Below, piece after piece: positions 1-8,877 of a stretch of DNA of 64,000 bases. The notes below the pieces were generated by a model that saw only the letters and a list, made by a program, of their open reading frames with translations, did not search any database and was not told the DNA's origin. Where the stretch lies: positions 1,550,001-1,614,000 of the forward strand of contig NC_015953.1 of NCBI RefSeq assembly GCF_000177195.2, given 5' to 3'. The number at the start of each line of letters is the position of its first letter. Position 1 is the stretch's first letter. A program made the position numbers and the translations under genes. Source of the DNA: Streptomyces sp. SirexAA-E. Its GTDB lineage: Bacteria > Actinomycetota > Actinomycetes > Streptomycetales > Streptomycetaceae.

Positions 1-107
1 CGAGAGAGACGGGCGGGGCGTCGCTGGAGGCCAATCTGGCCGCCGTGCGCGGCAATGTGCGGCTCGCGGCACGGATCGCGGCGGCGGACACCACGGGGAC
101 CCGGTGA
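1..107 (+). CDS. psuG: Pseudouridine-5'-phosphate glycosidase, C-terminal end (partial)
   Basis: Only the last 34 codons are in the window, ending in TGA at 105-107. The residues TGGASLEANLAAVRGNVRLA match the conserved C-terminal helix of PsuG, the enzyme that splits pseudouridine 5'-phosphate into uracil and ribose 5-phosphate. The stop overlaps the GTG start of the next gene (104-106), so the two are translationally coupled. A sugar kinase directly downstream is the usual partner in pseudouridine breakdown, which supports the call despite the short fragment. Confidence 0.75.
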   Translation, partial: RETGGASLEANLAAVRGNVRLAARIAAADTTGTR

Positions 108-1006
108 CCGTCGGCGGCGGCCTGCTCGTCGTCGGCGAGGTGGTCACCGATGTCGTCGTACGGCACGGCCCGCCACCTGCCCACGGTACGGACACGCCCG
201 CCCGGATCCGGGTGCTTCCCGGTGGGTCGGGCGCCAACGTCGCCTGCTGGGCGTCGCGTTCGGGGTGTCCCCGGGTGCGGTTGCTCGCCCGGGCCGGCGC
301 CGACCGGGCCGCCTGGCACCGGGACGCCCTGCTGCGGGCGGGGGTCGACGCGGTGCTGGCCGTGGACGAGGAGGTGCCGACCGGCACGGTGGTGGCGCTG
401 GTCGACTCGTCGGCCGAACGCACCTTCCTCACCGACGGCGGCGCGGTCCACCGGCTGTGTCCCGGAGACTGGTCACCGTCTCTGCTCGACGGGGCGGCCC
501 GGCTGCACCTCTCCGGCCATCTCCTCTTCGCCGACCCCGGCCGGGCGACGGCGCTGCTGGCACTGGCCGAGGCCCGGCGCAGGCGGGTACCGGTCAGTGT
601 GGACCCGGCCTCCTCGGGCTTCCTCGCCGGGCTGGACCCCGGAAGATTCCTGGACCTGACCGGGGGCGTGGATCTGCTGCTGCCCAACGCGGACGAGGCC
701 CGCGAGCTGACCGGGCTGCCGGACCCGGCCGACGCGGCGGCCGAGCTGAGCCGTCACGCCGCCCGGGTCGCCGTCACGCTCGGGGACCGGGGCGTCCTGC
801 TGGCCGCCGGCGGTGAGGTGACCGGACGGGTACCCGCCGTCCCGGTGGACGGCCCGGTCGACTCGACGGGTGCGGGCGACGCCTTCACCGGCGGCTTCCT
901 CGCCGCCCTGCTCACCGGCGCCGACGACACCGCCGCGGCGGCGGCCGGCTGCCGGGCCGGGGCCGAGGCCGTCATGACGGTGGGCGGCCGGCCGGACACG
1001 CGTTAG
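104..1006 (+). CDS. PfkB-family carbohydrate kinase, probable pseudouridine kinase
   Basis: A 300-residue ribokinase-fold protein. The N-terminal GGSGANVACWASRSG matches the first PfkB signature. The second signature, DSTGAGDAFTGGFLAAL at about residues 251-267, holds the anion hole and the catalytic Asp of GAGD. The GTG start overlaps the stop of the psuG-like gene. Coupling to PsuG makes pseudouridine 5'-phosphorylation the likely reaction: the kinase makes pseudouridine 5'-phosphate and PsuG cleaves it. Other nucleoside or sugar substrates cannot be excluded from sequence alone. The gene ends convergently, overlapping the next gene by 4 bp. Confidence 0.85.
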   Translation: MTVGGGLLVVGEVVTDVVVRHGPPPAHGTDTPARIRVLPGGSGANVACWASRSGCPRVRLLARAGADRAAWHRDALLRAGVDAVLAVDEEVPTGTVVALVDSSAERTFLTDGGAVHRLCPGDWSPSLLDGAARLHLSGHLLFADPGRATALLALAEARRRRVPVSVDPASSGFLAGLDPGRFLDLTGGVDLLLPNADEARELTGLPDPADAAAELSRHAARVAVTLGDRGVLLAAGGEVTGRVPAVPVDGPVDSTGAGDAFTGGFLAALLTGADDTAAAAAGCRAGAEAVMTVGGRPDTR

Positions 1007-1659
1007 GCCCCGGTGTCCTCGCGTCCGATCCCGCCCCACGCCGGGTGGCGCGGGTCGTCGGCCCGTACGACCACGTCCGCCCGTGCGGCGGGCGCCACCT
1101 CGTCCTCGTACCGGGCGAAGGCCGGCAGCGTCCACCGCTCGCTCTCCCCGGTACGCCGCCGCAACGCGCCCGGTGACAGGCTCAGATGGACGCCGAGATC
1201 GAACGGGAACCACTGTCCGAGCAGCAGCGGCCCGTGCAGGACCAGCACGCCGCCCTCGGGCAGCGTCCGGCAGGGGCTGCGGGTGGCCCGGTCGGTGACG
1301 GGGTCCCAGAGGTCGGGCAGCACCCGGCCGCTGCCGCCCGGCTCCAGGGGCCGGAACACCTCGCGCCACAGCGCGCCGGTGTCGAACCAGCCGTCGAAGT
1401 AGGTGTCGGGGTCCTCCTTGCCGTACTCGAAGCGCAGGCTCGCCGGGCGCAGGAAGCCCTCGGTGGACACGGTGAGTACGGCCCGGCCGCGGACCCTCAG
1501 CGCCTCGGCGACCAGCTCGGCCGGGACGCCGGTGCGTGCGGCCGGGGGTCCGTCGACGCCGATCCTGAGCCGGGTTCCGCCGTCGGCCGGTTCCAGGGCG
1601 TCGGCGTGGTCGGCCAGGGCTTCGGCCAGGCGTTCCCAGGTGATCGGTTCGAATCGCAC
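1003..1659 (-). CDS. Uridine kinase-like protein with degenerate P-loop
   Basis: About 218 residues, resembling the actinobacterial uridine kinase-like NTPase family (FDTGALWREVFRPLEPGGSGRVLPDLWDPVTDRATR and VLVLHGPLLLG regions). The expected Walker A near residues 22-32 reads GVDGPPAARTG, so the glycine and lysine of GxxxxGKT are replaced by Ala and Arg. The C-terminal RYEDEVAPAARADVVVRADD block is typical of the family. The GTG start at 1659 (VRFEPITWERL) is chosen because an upstream in-frame start at 1722 only adds a Gly/Arg-rich stretch. It either does not bind ATP in the usual way or is a non-catalytic relative. Convergent with the kinase gene. Confidence 0.7.
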   Translation of the reverse strand: MRFEPITWERLAEALADHADALEPADGGTRLRIGVDGPPAARTGVPAELVAEALRVRGRAVLTVSTEGFLRPASLRFEYGKEDPDTYFDGWFDTGALWREVFRPLEPGGSGRVLPDLWDPVTDRATRSPCRTLPEGGVLVLHGPLLLGQWFPFDLGVHLSLSPGALRRRTGESERWTLPAFARYEDEVAPAARADVVVRADDPRHPAWGGIGREDTGA

Positions 1660-1725
1660 CCGTCCATCATCGCCCCGGTTCCGTCCCGGCCGGGACGCGG
1701 CGCCTCCCGCCGCTCCCGGCACGGG

Positions 1726-3081
1726 TCACCGGGAGCCCTCCCGGGACCGCAGCAGCCGGGTGATCTGCCGGACGAGTTCCTCGTCGCTCGCGGCGGCTCC
1801 GGTCTTGTCGGACACCAGCTCGTCGAGCCGTTCGGCGGTCCGGAAGTCGTAGGCGCGTTCCTCCTCCTCGCCCGGGACGTTGTCGTACTCGTCCTTGGCA
1901 CGGAACCCGACGGTCAGATCGACGGCCTTCGCGATGAGCCAGGTCAGGACGAAGGAGAACGCGATCACGGCGACGATCGCCACGAGCTGCTTGCCCAGCA
2001 GGGCCCAGCCGCCGCCCTCGAAGAGCCCCTTCTGGCCGCTGATCCGCGCGGTGGCGAAGAGACCGACCATGATCAGTCCGATGAAGCCGCCGACGCCGTG
2101 CACCCCGACCACGTCGAGGGTGTCGTCCACGCCGAAGCGGTACTTGAGGGTGATGGCGAAGGCGCTGACCGCGCCGACGACCAGCCCGGTGACGACCGCC
2201 CCGAGCGTGTCGATCTCACCGCAGGCCGGGGTGATGGCGACCATGCCGGCGACGGCGGACGAGACGACACCCATGGTGGTGACGCTGCCGGTGCGCCACT
2301 TCTCGACCAGCGGCCAGGTCACCATGGCGGCCGCGGCACCCAGCTGTGTGTTGATGAAGGCCGCCGCGGCGGTGCCCTGGTCCGTCAGCGCGGAGCCCGA
2401 GTTGAAGCCGAACCAGCCGAACCAGAGGAGTGCCGCACCGACCACGACGAGCGGGATGTTGTTCGGCCGCTCCTCCCGGCGGGCGAAGTCGCGCGGTGCC
2501 CGCAGCACCAGTGCCACGGCGAGACCGGCCACCCCGGAGTTCAGCTCGACCGGCAGGCCGCCGGCGAAGTCGAGGGCGCCGAGGTGCTTCACGATCCACC
2601 CGTCCTGGTCGAACACCCAGTGGGCGAGCGGGACGTAGACGATCAGCAGCCACAGGACGACGAAGACCAGCCACCCCCTCATGGTGGCCCGGTCGGCGAT
2701 GGAGCCGCTGATCAGGGCTACGGTGATGATCGCGAACCCCATCTGGAACGTGCTGTAGACGTACGTGGGGATGTGGCCGGTCAGCGTGGTCAGCCCGATG
2801 TCGTGCATGAAGACGTGGTCGAGGTTGCCGATGACCCCCGCGCCGCCCACGTCGGGGCCGAACGCCAGCGTGTAGCCGATCGCCCACCACACCAGCGTCC
2901 CGAAGGCGAGCGCGGCGAAGCTCATCTTGATCATCATCAGGATGTGCTTGGTGCGCACCATGCCGCCGTAGAAGAACGCCAGTCCCGGCGTCATCAACAG
3001 CACCATGGCGGTGGCGGCGAGCAGCCAGGCCGTGTCGCCGGAGTCGTACGCGGGTGGCATCGGCGCGGGGGCGGTGTTCAT
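1726..3081 (-). CDS. amtB: Ammonium transporter (Amt/MEP/Rh family)
   Basis: 451 residues with about 11 membrane segments. Family features visible: FFYGGMVRTKHIL after the first helix, SGSIADR with the substrate-recruiting Asp at about residue 130, FNSGS, and the twin pore histidines at about H154 (VPLAHWVF) and H328 (GVHGVGG). A charged cytoplasmic tail of roughly 50 residues follows the last helix. It is the last gene of the leftward urease operon, 49 bp after ureD, so ammonium uptake appears co-expressed with urea breakdown. No glnK or glnD follows, unlike the glnK-linked amtB copy common in actinobacteria; this is probably a second, urease-associated copy. Confidence 0.92.
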   Translation of the reverse strand: MNTAPAPMPPAYDSGDTAWLLAATAMVLLMTPGLAFFYGGMVRTKHILMMIKMSFAALAFGTLVWWAIGYTLAFGPDVGGAGVIGNLDHVFMHDIGLTTLTGHIPTYVYSTFQMGFAIITVALISGSIADRATMRGWLVFVVLWLLIVYVPLAHWVFDQDGWIVKHLGALDFAGGLPVELNSGVAGLAVALVLRAPRDFARREERPNNIPLVVVGAALLWFGWFGFNSGSALTDQGTAAAAFINTQLGAAAAMVTWPLVEKWRTGSVTTMGVVSSAVAGMVAITPACGEIDTLGAVVTGLVVGAVSAFAITLKYRFGVDDTLDVVGVHGVGGFIGLIMVGLFATARISGQKGLFEGGGWALLGKQLVAIVAVIAFSFVLTWLIAKAVDLTVGFRAKDEYDNVPGEEEERAYDFRTAERLDELVSDKTGAAASDEELVRQITRLLRSREGSR

Positions 3082-3130
3082 CGGCGGGGTACCTCGCTGA
3101 GGGTGTCGAGAGGTCGGGGGGACGAAGGCG

Positions 3131-4096
3131 TCACGGCTTGCGCACCAGGGGCGCCGGGCAGCCGGTGAGGAGCCGGTGTACGGAGTTCCAGGCCGCCGTG
3201 TGCGCGGCGGCGACCCGCACGGGGCTGTCGTCCAGCAGCCGCAGCCAGGCGCCGCACTCCCGGGGCAGGACGCTCACCCCGTAGGTGACGCCGTGGCCGG
3301 CCACCGCCTCGTGCAGGGTGTCGGCGACCTCCTCGGCCGGCGCCCGGTCGGTGACGACGAAGAGCGAGCTGACGTGGTCGTGCCCGGCGAAGACCGCCGG
3401 ACCAGCCACACCGTCGCCGGGCGTCCGGGTGTCCGCGGCCAGCCGCTGGGTGTCGACGGCCAGGAGGGTGCCGTCGGGCCGGGTGATGCGCAGGTCGGTC
3501 GCGACGACCCGGTAGTCGTGGCGTTCGCCGCGGGCGAGCCGCCCCGCCGTCACGGTGTCGCCGAGGACGACCGTGGCGCCGGGGGCGACCGTGACCTCGG
3601 TGCGCTGATAGAAGCGCGCGTCCGCGAACGGGATGAGGGGGTCCGGCAGGTATTCGACGTAGGAGCCCTCGTCCGCCGTCAGGTGGACACGCTGGCTGGC
3701 GTAGTCGTGCTCCATCCGGAAGACCTTGGTGGCGGCCTGGGTGGTCAGGTGCACCTCGCTGCCGGGGCCGCACCTGAAGTCCATCCGGTAGCGGTCGGCC
3801 TGGGCGACGCCGCCGCCGGTGGCCATCAGGCAGACGTAGGTCATGCCGGGCATGGCCGGGTCGGTCCACAGCGGCCGGATGAGCTGGAGCGGCGACTTCT
3901 GGTAGCGCTCCACGAGCTCGGTGCGCCCACCGCGCACGGCGAAGGCCAGGTCGAGGATGCCGACCTTGGCCGGGGAACCGGCGGCGAGCGTGTCCGGCAC
4001 GGAGCCCAGGGCGGCCACCTCGGGGGGCAGCCGTTCGACGCCGTAGTATCCGGGGGCGAGCCGGTCGGGCCGGGTCGTCGGCGAGGTGGGCGGCAC
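3131..4096 (-). CDS. ureD: Urease accessory protein UreD
   Basis: 321 residues of the UreD/UreH family, the scaffold that binds apo-urease and recruits UreF and UreG for nickel insertion. Family hallmarks are QKSPLQLIRPLW, the GGGVAQADRYRMDFRCGPGSEVHLTTQAATKV core, and SYVEYLPDPLIPFADARFYQ. The GTG start at 4096 lies 1 bp past the ureG stop, indicating tight translational coupling. It is followed 49 bp later by the ammonium transporter. Confidence 0.92.
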   Translation of the reverse strand: MPPTSPTTRPDRLAPGYYGVERLPPEVAALGSVPDTLAAGSPAKVGILDLAFAVRGGRTELVERYQKSPLQLIRPLWTDPAMPGMTYVCLMATGGGVAQADRYRMDFRCGPGSEVHLTTQAATKVFRMEHDYASQRVHLTADEGSYVEYLPDPLIPFADARFYQRTEVTVAPGATVVLGDTVTAGRLARGERHDYRVVATDLRITRPDGTLLAVDTQRLAADTRTPGDGVAGPAVFAGHDHVSSLFVVTDRAPAEEVADTLHEAVAGHGVTYGVSVLPRECGAWLRLLDDSPVRVAAAHTAAWNSVHRLLTGCPAPLVRKP

Positions 4097-4097
4097 G

Positions 4098-4718
4098 TCA
4101 GATCACCACCTTGCGGCGCGACTCGAGGAAGCCCGCCACGTCCTCGACGCCCGCCCCGGTCAGGCAGTCGGTCAGGACGACCGGACGGTTCTCGCGGACC
4201 CGGTGGGCGTCGGACTCCATGACGCCGATGTCGGTGCGCACGTACTTCGCGATGTCGATCTTGTTGATGACGAGCAGGTCCGAGTCGGTGATGCCCGGAC
4301 CCCGCTTGCGCGGCATCTTCTCGCCTTCCGCGGTGTCCAGCACGAACACGAACACGTCGACGAGTGCGGGGCTGAACGTCAGGGTGAGGTTGTCGCCGCC
4401 GGACTCGTAGAAGAGGGTGTCCGTGTCCGGGAAGTGCTCCAGCATCTCGGCGCCGGCCGCGAGGTTCATCGTCGGGTCGTCGCGTACGGCGGTGTGCGGG
4501 CAGGCGCCCGTCTCGACGCCCACGACGCGCTGCGGTTCCAGGACGCCGTCCAGGGTGCGCCGGATGTGCTGGGCGTCCTCCTGGGTGTAGATGTCGTTGG
4601 TGATGACGGAGGGGCGGTGGCCGCGCGCGATCATCAGCGGCACCAGCGCCTCGATGAGGGCGGTCTTGCCGGAACCGACCGGTCCGCCGATCCCGACGCG
4701 CAGTACGTTGTCGTCCAT
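4098..4718 (-). CDS. ureG: Urease accessory GTPase UreG
   Basis: 206 residues. The SIMIBI GTPase motifs are complete: P-loop GPVGSGKT at residues 12-19, TNDIYTQED at 40-48, the nickel-binding C-P-H at residues 73-75 within VETGACPHT, YESGGDNL, and NKID. GTP hydrolysis drives nickel delivery to the urease active site in complex with UreF and UreD. The protein starts directly at the fold and has no His-rich N-terminal extension, which many streptomycete UreG proteins carry (family recollection). In this operon the His-rich segment is found instead on the chelatase-like gene between ureA and ureB. Starts 40 bp after ureF. Confidence 0.95.
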   Translation of the reverse strand: MDDNVLRVGIGGPVGSGKTALIEALVPLMIARGHRPSVITNDIYTQEDAQHIRRTLDGVLEPQRVVGVETGACPHTAVRDDPTMNLAAGAEMLEHFPDTDTLFYESGGDNLTLTFSPALVDVFVFVLDTAEGEKMPRKRGPGITDSDLLVINKIDIAKYVRTDIGVMESDAHRVRENRPVVLTDCLTGAGVEDVAGFLESRRKVVI

Positions 4719-4758
4719 GGTGGTGTTCCCTGCTCCCTGACTGGGTGGATGGGGTGGA

Positions 4759-5514
4759 TCAGCTGGCGAAGAGGCGGGCCTCGGCCCGTTCGTGACGGCC
4801 CGACATGATGTCCGAGGCGAAGACGGTGGCGCCGACGTCGGCGAGCTCCCTGCGCAGCGCGGCCTCCACGGTCCGTTCGATGACGGGCGCCACGGCGTGC
4901 AGCATGGTCTGGGCCCGTCGGTGGTCGGTCAGCCTCAGGCGCAGGGCCGCACCCGCGAAGCTCGCGCAGAAGGCGAACAGGTCGGAGGCGACGGCCTGGC
5001 GGACCGGCACACCGGTGGCGGCGTAGACGATCCCCGCCGCCACCGCCTGGGTCCCGGGGACCTCCCGGCGTACGACGCGCCCGAAGTAGTCGGCGATCTC
5101 CGGCCGGCCGTAGACCTCGCTCGCGAGGTCGAGGAGCTGCCGGCCGGTGCGGGTGGCGGCCCTGCGCATCTCCTGTCCGAGCTTGGTGGCGAAGAGGTGT
5201 TCGTCGACGGCCGCCACCGTCTCGGGCCGCCCGGCCCGGGTGGCCCGGTGGGCGAGGGCCAGCGCGGTGGCGTCGGCCGGGCCGACCCCGTGCAGCAGCA
5301 GGGACTCCAGCAGCTCGGACAGGGTGCCGGAGTCGACCGCGCCGGCCTGGGCGAAACCCTCCAGGCTGTGGGAGAGGGTGTAGAAGCCGCTCGGGAAGGC
5401 CGAGTCGGTCAGCTGGAGGCTGACCAGCAGCTGGGCGAGGGGCGGCTCCCCGCCCCCGGCCCCCGTCCGGGGGCCGGGGGCGCTGCCCGGGATGTCGTGT
5501 TCTTCCTGGTACAT
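4759..5514 (-). CDS. ureF: Urease accessory protein UreF
   Basis: 251 residues, all-helical UreF family. Recognisable blocks are LQLTDSAFPSGFYTLSHSLE near the N-terminus, HRATRAGRPETVAAVDEHL, and the C-terminal half with PVRQAVASDLFAFCASFAGAALRLRL. UreF bridges UreD and UreG during urease activation and acts as the GTPase checkpoint. ATG at 5514 lies 3 bp after the ureC stop. The first ~25 residues (Gly/Pro-rich) are extra relative to the conserved core. Confidence 0.93.
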   Translation of the reverse strand: MYQEEHDIPGSAPGPRTGAGGGEPPLAQLLVSLQLTDSAFPSGFYTLSHSLEGFAQAGAVDSGTLSELLESLLLHGVGPADATALALAHRATRAGRPETVAAVDEHLFATKLGQEMRRAATRTGRQLLDLASEVYGRPEIADYFGRVVRREVPGTQAVAAGIVYAATGVPVRQAVASDLFAFCASFAGAALRLRLTDHRRAQTMLHAVAPVIERTVEAALRRELADVGATVFASDIMSGRHERAEARLFAS

Positions 5515-5517
5515 CGG

Positions 5518-7242
5518 CTAGACCAGGAAGAACAGGTGGTTGAGGGGGAGGGTCTCGGCCGGGTCGATGGTGGCGACCTTGCCGTTGAGGGTGACCTTGA
5601 ACGTCTCCGGGTCGACCTTGATCTCCGGCAGCGCGTCGTTGCGGACCATGTTGTGCTTGCCGATGGTCCGGGTACGGCGCACCGGGAGGACCGTGCGTTC
5701 CAGGCCGAGTTCGGCCGGGACGCCGGCCGCGATGCCGGCCTGCGACATGAAGGTGACGTGGGTGGCCTGCTGGGCCTTGCCGTACTGCCCGAACATCGGG
5801 CGGTAGGTCACCGGCTGCGGGGTGGGGAGCGAGGCGTTGGGGTCGCCCATCTGCGCCCAGGAGATGATGCCGCCCTTGATGACCATCTTCGGCTTGGCGC
5901 CGAAGGAGTGGATGGGCCAGAGCACGATGTCGGCGAGCTTGCCCTTCTCGATGGAGCCGATGTGGTCCGCGATGCCGGTGGCGATGGCGGGGTTGATGGT
6001 CACCTTGGCGAGGTAGCGCAGGACCCGCTGGTTGTCGTTGCGGTCCGAGTCGCCCTCCAGCACGCCCAGCTTGTCCTTGCAGTGGTGGGCGGTCTGGAAG
6101 GCGCGGGTCACGGACTCCCCGACGCGGCCCATGGCCTGCGAGTCGGAGGAGAACATGCTGATCACGCCGAGGTCGTGCAGGACGGTCTCGGCGGCGATCG
6201 TCTCGGCCCGGACGCGGCTGTCGGCGAACGAGACGTCCTCGGGGATGTCGTGGCTGAGGTGGTGGCAGACCATGACCATGTCCAGCAGCTCGTCCACCGA
6301 GTTCTTGGTGTACGGCAGCGTCGGGTTGGTCGAGGACGGCAGGATGTTCGGCTCGCCCGCCACGCGCAGGATGTCGGGGGCGTGACCGCCGCCCGCGCCC
6401 TCGCTGTGGAAGGTGTGGATGGTGCGGCCGTCGATCGCCGAGCGGGTGTCCTCGAAGAACCCGCTCTCGTTGAGGCTGTCGGTGTGGATCGCGACCTGGA
6501 CGTCGTGCTCGTCGGCGACGTTCAGGGCGTTGTCGATCACGGCCGGGGTCGCCCCCCAGTCCTCGTGGACCTTCAGGGCGCAGGCGCCCGCGGCGACCTG
6601 CTCGTTGAGGGCCTCGGGCAGGCTGCCGTTGCCCTTGCCCATGATCCCGAGGTTGACGGGGATGCTCTCCGCGGCCTGGAGGATCCGGCCGATGTTGTAC
6701 GGACCGGGCGTGCACGTGGTGCCGTTCGATCCGTCGGACGGGCCGGTGCCGCCGCCGATGAGGGTGGTGATGCCGTTGGTGAGGGCCTGTTCGGCCTGCT
6801 GGGGCGCGATGAGGTGGACGTGGGTGTCGATGGCGCCCGCCGTGGCGATGAGGTGCTCGCCCGCGATGGCCTCGGTGCCGGGGCCGATGATCAGCCCTGC
6901 GTCGACCCGGTCCTGGGTCTGTGGGTTGCCCGACTTGCCGATGCCGGCGATGAAGCCGTCCTTGATGCCGATGTCGCACTTGACGACGCCGACGACGGGG
7001 TCGATGACCACCACGTTGGTGATGACGGTGTCGAGGGCACCCTGGGCGGCGGTGGCCTGCGGATCGGAGGCCATGCCGTCACGCATGGTCTTGCCACCGC
7101 CGTAGAGGACCTCGTCCCCGTACTGGCCTTCGCTGTAGTCCTTCTCGACCTCGACGACGAGGTTGGTGTCGCCCAGGTAGAAGCGGTCACCGATCGTCGG
7201 ACCGAACATGTCGGTGTACTGCTTGCGCGGCAGGATGGGCAT
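5518..7242 (-). CDS. ureC: Urease subunit alpha (catalytic)
   Basis: 574 residues, the normal length. The dinickel site is intact: HVH in [12 protein letters not shown], the carbamylated lysine in [10 protein letters not shown], His in [13 protein letters not shown] and in [15 protein letters not shown], and Asp in [14 protein letters not shown]. The mobile-flap Cys/His is in [18 protein letters not shown]. Start [16 protein letters not shown] is the conserved urease alpha N-terminus; the frame stays open about 230 bp further upstream only because it runs antisense-free through ureB. ATG overlaps the ureB stop by one base (TGATG). Confidence 0.97.
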   Translation of the reverse strand: MPILPRKQYTDMFGPTIGDRFYLGDTNLVVEVEKDYSEGQYGDEVLYGGGKTMRDGMASDPQATAAQGALDTVITNVVVIDPVVGVVKCDIGIKDGFIAGIGKSGNPQTQDRVDAGLIIGPGTEAIAGEHLIATAGAIDTHVHLIAPQQAEQALTNGITTLIGGGTGPSDGSNGTTCTPGPYNIGRILQAAESIPVNLGIMGKGNGSLPEALNEQVAAGACALKVHEDWGATPAVIDNALNVADEHDVQVAIHTDSLNESGFFEDTRSAIDGRTIHTFHSEGAGGGHAPDILRVAGEPNILPSSTNPTLPYTKNSVDELLDMVMVCHHLSHDIPEDVSFADSRVRAETIAAETVLHDLGVISMFSSDSQAMGRVGESVTRAFQTAHHCKDKLGVLEGDSDRNDNQRVLRYLAKVTINPAIATGIADHIGSIEKGKLADIVLWPIHSFGAKPKMVIKGGIISWAQMGDPNASLPTPQPVTYRPMFGQYGKAQQATHVTFMSQAGIAAGVPAELGLERTVLPVRRTRTIGKHNMVRNDALPEIKVDPETFKVTLNGKVATIDPAETLPLNHLFFLV

Positions 7243-7718
7243 CAGCGCGAACCCTTCTTCTGCTTGGAGTCCTTCTGTTTCCGGGGCTTGGCCGCGCTCT
7301 CTGCCGAGGCGCTCTCCCCTGCGGCGGGCCTGCCCTCCGCGCTGCTTCGCGCGCCGGCGAAGCCCCGTTCGATCGCCTTGCGGACGGCCTCGACCCGGGC
7401 GGGGTGCGAGACGAGGCTGCCGTTGAGCAGCCCGCTGAAGCCGACCAGCCGTCCGGTGCCCGCGTACTCGCACAGCTCGACCTCGCGCGTGCCGCCGGGT
7501 TCCACGCGTACGGAGGTTCCGGCGGGGATGTTGAGGTGCATGCCCAGCGCCTTCTGCCGGTCGAACGACAGCGCGGAGTTGACCTCGAAGAAGTGGTAGT
7601 GCGACCCGATCTGGATGGCCCGGTCACCGGTGTTCTCGACGGTGAGCCGGGCCGTCCGGCGGCCGGCGTTGATCTCGATCGGATCCTCGCCGTACAGGTA
7701 CTTCTGGCGGAATGTCAT
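7242..7718 (-). CDS. ureB: Urease subunit beta with Lys-rich C-terminal extension
   Basis: 158 residues. The first ~105 form the beta subunit: [41 protein letters not shown], then the [19 protein letters not shown] and [10 protein letters not shown] strands. The family is usually 100-135 residues; here about 30 extra residues follow, ending in [15 protein letters not shown], a low-complexity, strongly basic tail. ATG at 7718 overlaps the stop of the chelatase-like gene as ATGA. The separation of ureB from ureA by another gene is unusual, since they normally adjoin or are fused. Confidence 0.93.
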   Translation of the reverse strand: MTFRQKYLYGEDPIEINAGRRTARLTVENTGDRAIQIGSHYHFFEVNSALSFDRQKALGMHLNIPAGTSVRVEPGGTREVELCEYAGTGRLVGFSGLLNGSLVSHPARVEAVRKAIERGFAGARSSAEGRPAAGESASAESAAKPRKQKDSKQKKGSR

Positions 7719-8524
7719 GCGGTGCTCCTGGTGACGTGGCCCGCTGTGTGGACATGCGGGTGCGTGTGGGAGTGGCCGTGGTCGTGTCCCTCGCCCGGGG
7801 GGTGCGTGTGGGAGTGGCCGTGGTCGTCGGCGGCGGTCAGTCCGGCCGCGATGCCGTCGTCCTGTCCCCGGCTCCACCGAAGCCGGGCGTCGGCCACCCG
7901 CTCGGCGAGGATCCGGGCGAGCGCCGCTCGGGACACCGTCGGACCGGCGGACGTGACCGCGACGCCAGGCACGACGGGGACCTCGGGAAGGTGGAACGCG
8001 GCGGGCAGCATCGTCACGTGGGACGCACCGAGCAGCCCGCAGCGCCGTACGCCCTCGGCGGGATCGGGGTCGCCGCCGGTGAACGCGACCTCGACCAGCC
8101 GATGGCTGCCGTAGCCGTGGACCAGCCGTGCGATGCGGTACAGCTCGGCGTCGTCGAACAGCCCGGCGGCCGGGGCGGTGACGAGCAGCGCCGAGGCCGC
8201 CGGTGTGCGGCCGGCCGCCGCCCGCAGCCAGGAGGTCAGGTGCCGGCCGGTGCCGAACGGCTCGGCGAGCAGGGTCCCGGACGTCTGTGCGGGGGGCAGC
8301 GCGCGCAGCGTACGGGCGGTGTCCGCGACGAGTTCGGGGTCCCGGCCCAGGGTCATCGGGACGACGCACGCCTCTTCGCCCGAGCGCCTCAGCCGGGCCA
8401 GTGCACGGATCAGTTCGCGCCCGCCGGGGACGACGAGCACCTCCGGGCCGGCGAGGTCGCGCAGCGCTTCTCCGTCCTGGGCCTCATGGCCGTGGACGGC
8501 GACGACGCGGTGGCGGTCGGCCAC
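7715..8524 (-). CDS. CbiX/SirB-type metal chelatase-like protein with His-rich tail, inside the urease operon
   Basis: 269 residues from a GTG start. The body resembles class II sirohydrochlorin cobalto/ferro/nickelochelatases: an N-terminal VHGHEAQDG in the place of the HG-S catalytic strand, [13 protein letters not shown], and a second half with [26 protein letters not shown] and [10 protein letters not shown]. The last ~37 residues hold 12 histidines, with HGHSHTHP occurring twice. It starts 3 bp after ureA and overlaps ureB by 4 bp, so it is an integral part of the operon. No ureE (the His-tailed nickel chaperone) is present, so nickel binding or delivery to urease is the likely role (inference). 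A conventional tetrapyrrole chelatase is the alternative, but no cobalamin or siroheme genes are nearby. Confidence 0.8.
   Translation of the reverse strand: MADRHRVVAVHGHEAQDGEALRDLAGPEVLVVPGGRELIRALARLRRSGEEACVVPMTLGRDPELVADTARTLRALPPAQTSGTLLAEPFGTGRHLTSWLRAAAGRTPAASALLVTAPAAGLFDDAELYRIARLVHGYGSHRLVEVAFTGGDPDPAEGVRRCGLLGASHVTMLPAAFHLPEVPVVPGVAVTSAGPTVSRAALARILAERVADARLRWSRGQDDGIAAGLTAADDHGHSHTHPPGEGHDHGHSHTHPHVHTAGHVTRSTA
7758..7827. repeat. In-frame 28-bp exact repeat encoding the duplicated His-rich segment
   Basis: The 28 bases at 7758-7785 recur exactly at 7800-7827, an offset of 42 bp or 14 codons. On the minus strand each copy encodes the HGHSHTHP segment of the chelatase-like protein. 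The exact identity suggests a recent internal duplication or ongoing slippage that lengthens the metal-binding tail. Confidence 0.9.
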
Positions 8525-8527
8525 GGT

Positions 8528-8833
8528 TCAACCCCCGACGGGGTCGTGACAGGAGACCAGCTTGGTGCCGTCCATGAAGGACGCCTCGACCTGGAGCAGC
8601 CCGAGCATCTCCCGTACGCCCGGCATGGTGTCGTCCTCGGAGACGATCTGGCGGCCGAGTTCCATGCAGTCGGCGACGCTCTTGCCGTCCCGGGCGGCCT
8701 CCAGGATCGCCTCGGTGATCAGCGCGACGGACTCGCTGTAGTTGAGCTTGAGCCCACGGCCCTGGCGTTTGCGGGCCAGGTCGGCCACCACGTACACCAG
8801 CAGCTTGTCGATCTCGCGGGGGGCGAGGTTCAT
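8528..8833 (-). CDS. ureA: Urease subunit gamma
   Basis: 101 residues, the standard length of a free gamma subunit. MNLAPREIDKLLVYVVADLA, GLKLNYSESVALITEAILE and DTMPGVREMLGLLQVEASFMDGTKLVSCHDP are classic UreA sequence. It is the first structural gene of the urease operon, 44 bp downstream of the urea channel and 3 bp upstream of the chelatase-like gene. Confidence 0.97.
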   Translation of the reverse strand: MNLAPREIDKLLVYVVADLARKRQGRGLKLNYSESVALITEAILEAARDGKSVADCMELGRQIVSEDDTMPGVREMLGLLQVEASFMDGTKLVSCHDPVGG

Positions 8834-8877
8834 CGTCGGTACCTTCCTCAGGATGTGTGGCGTGGGGGACGAGCGGA

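Noticed and set aside
1186..3168. Long open frame on the plus strand opposite the uridine-kinase-like and amt genes
   Set aside because: Composition is Asp/Gly/His-rich without motifs and it lies antisense to clear genes; a high-GC shadow.
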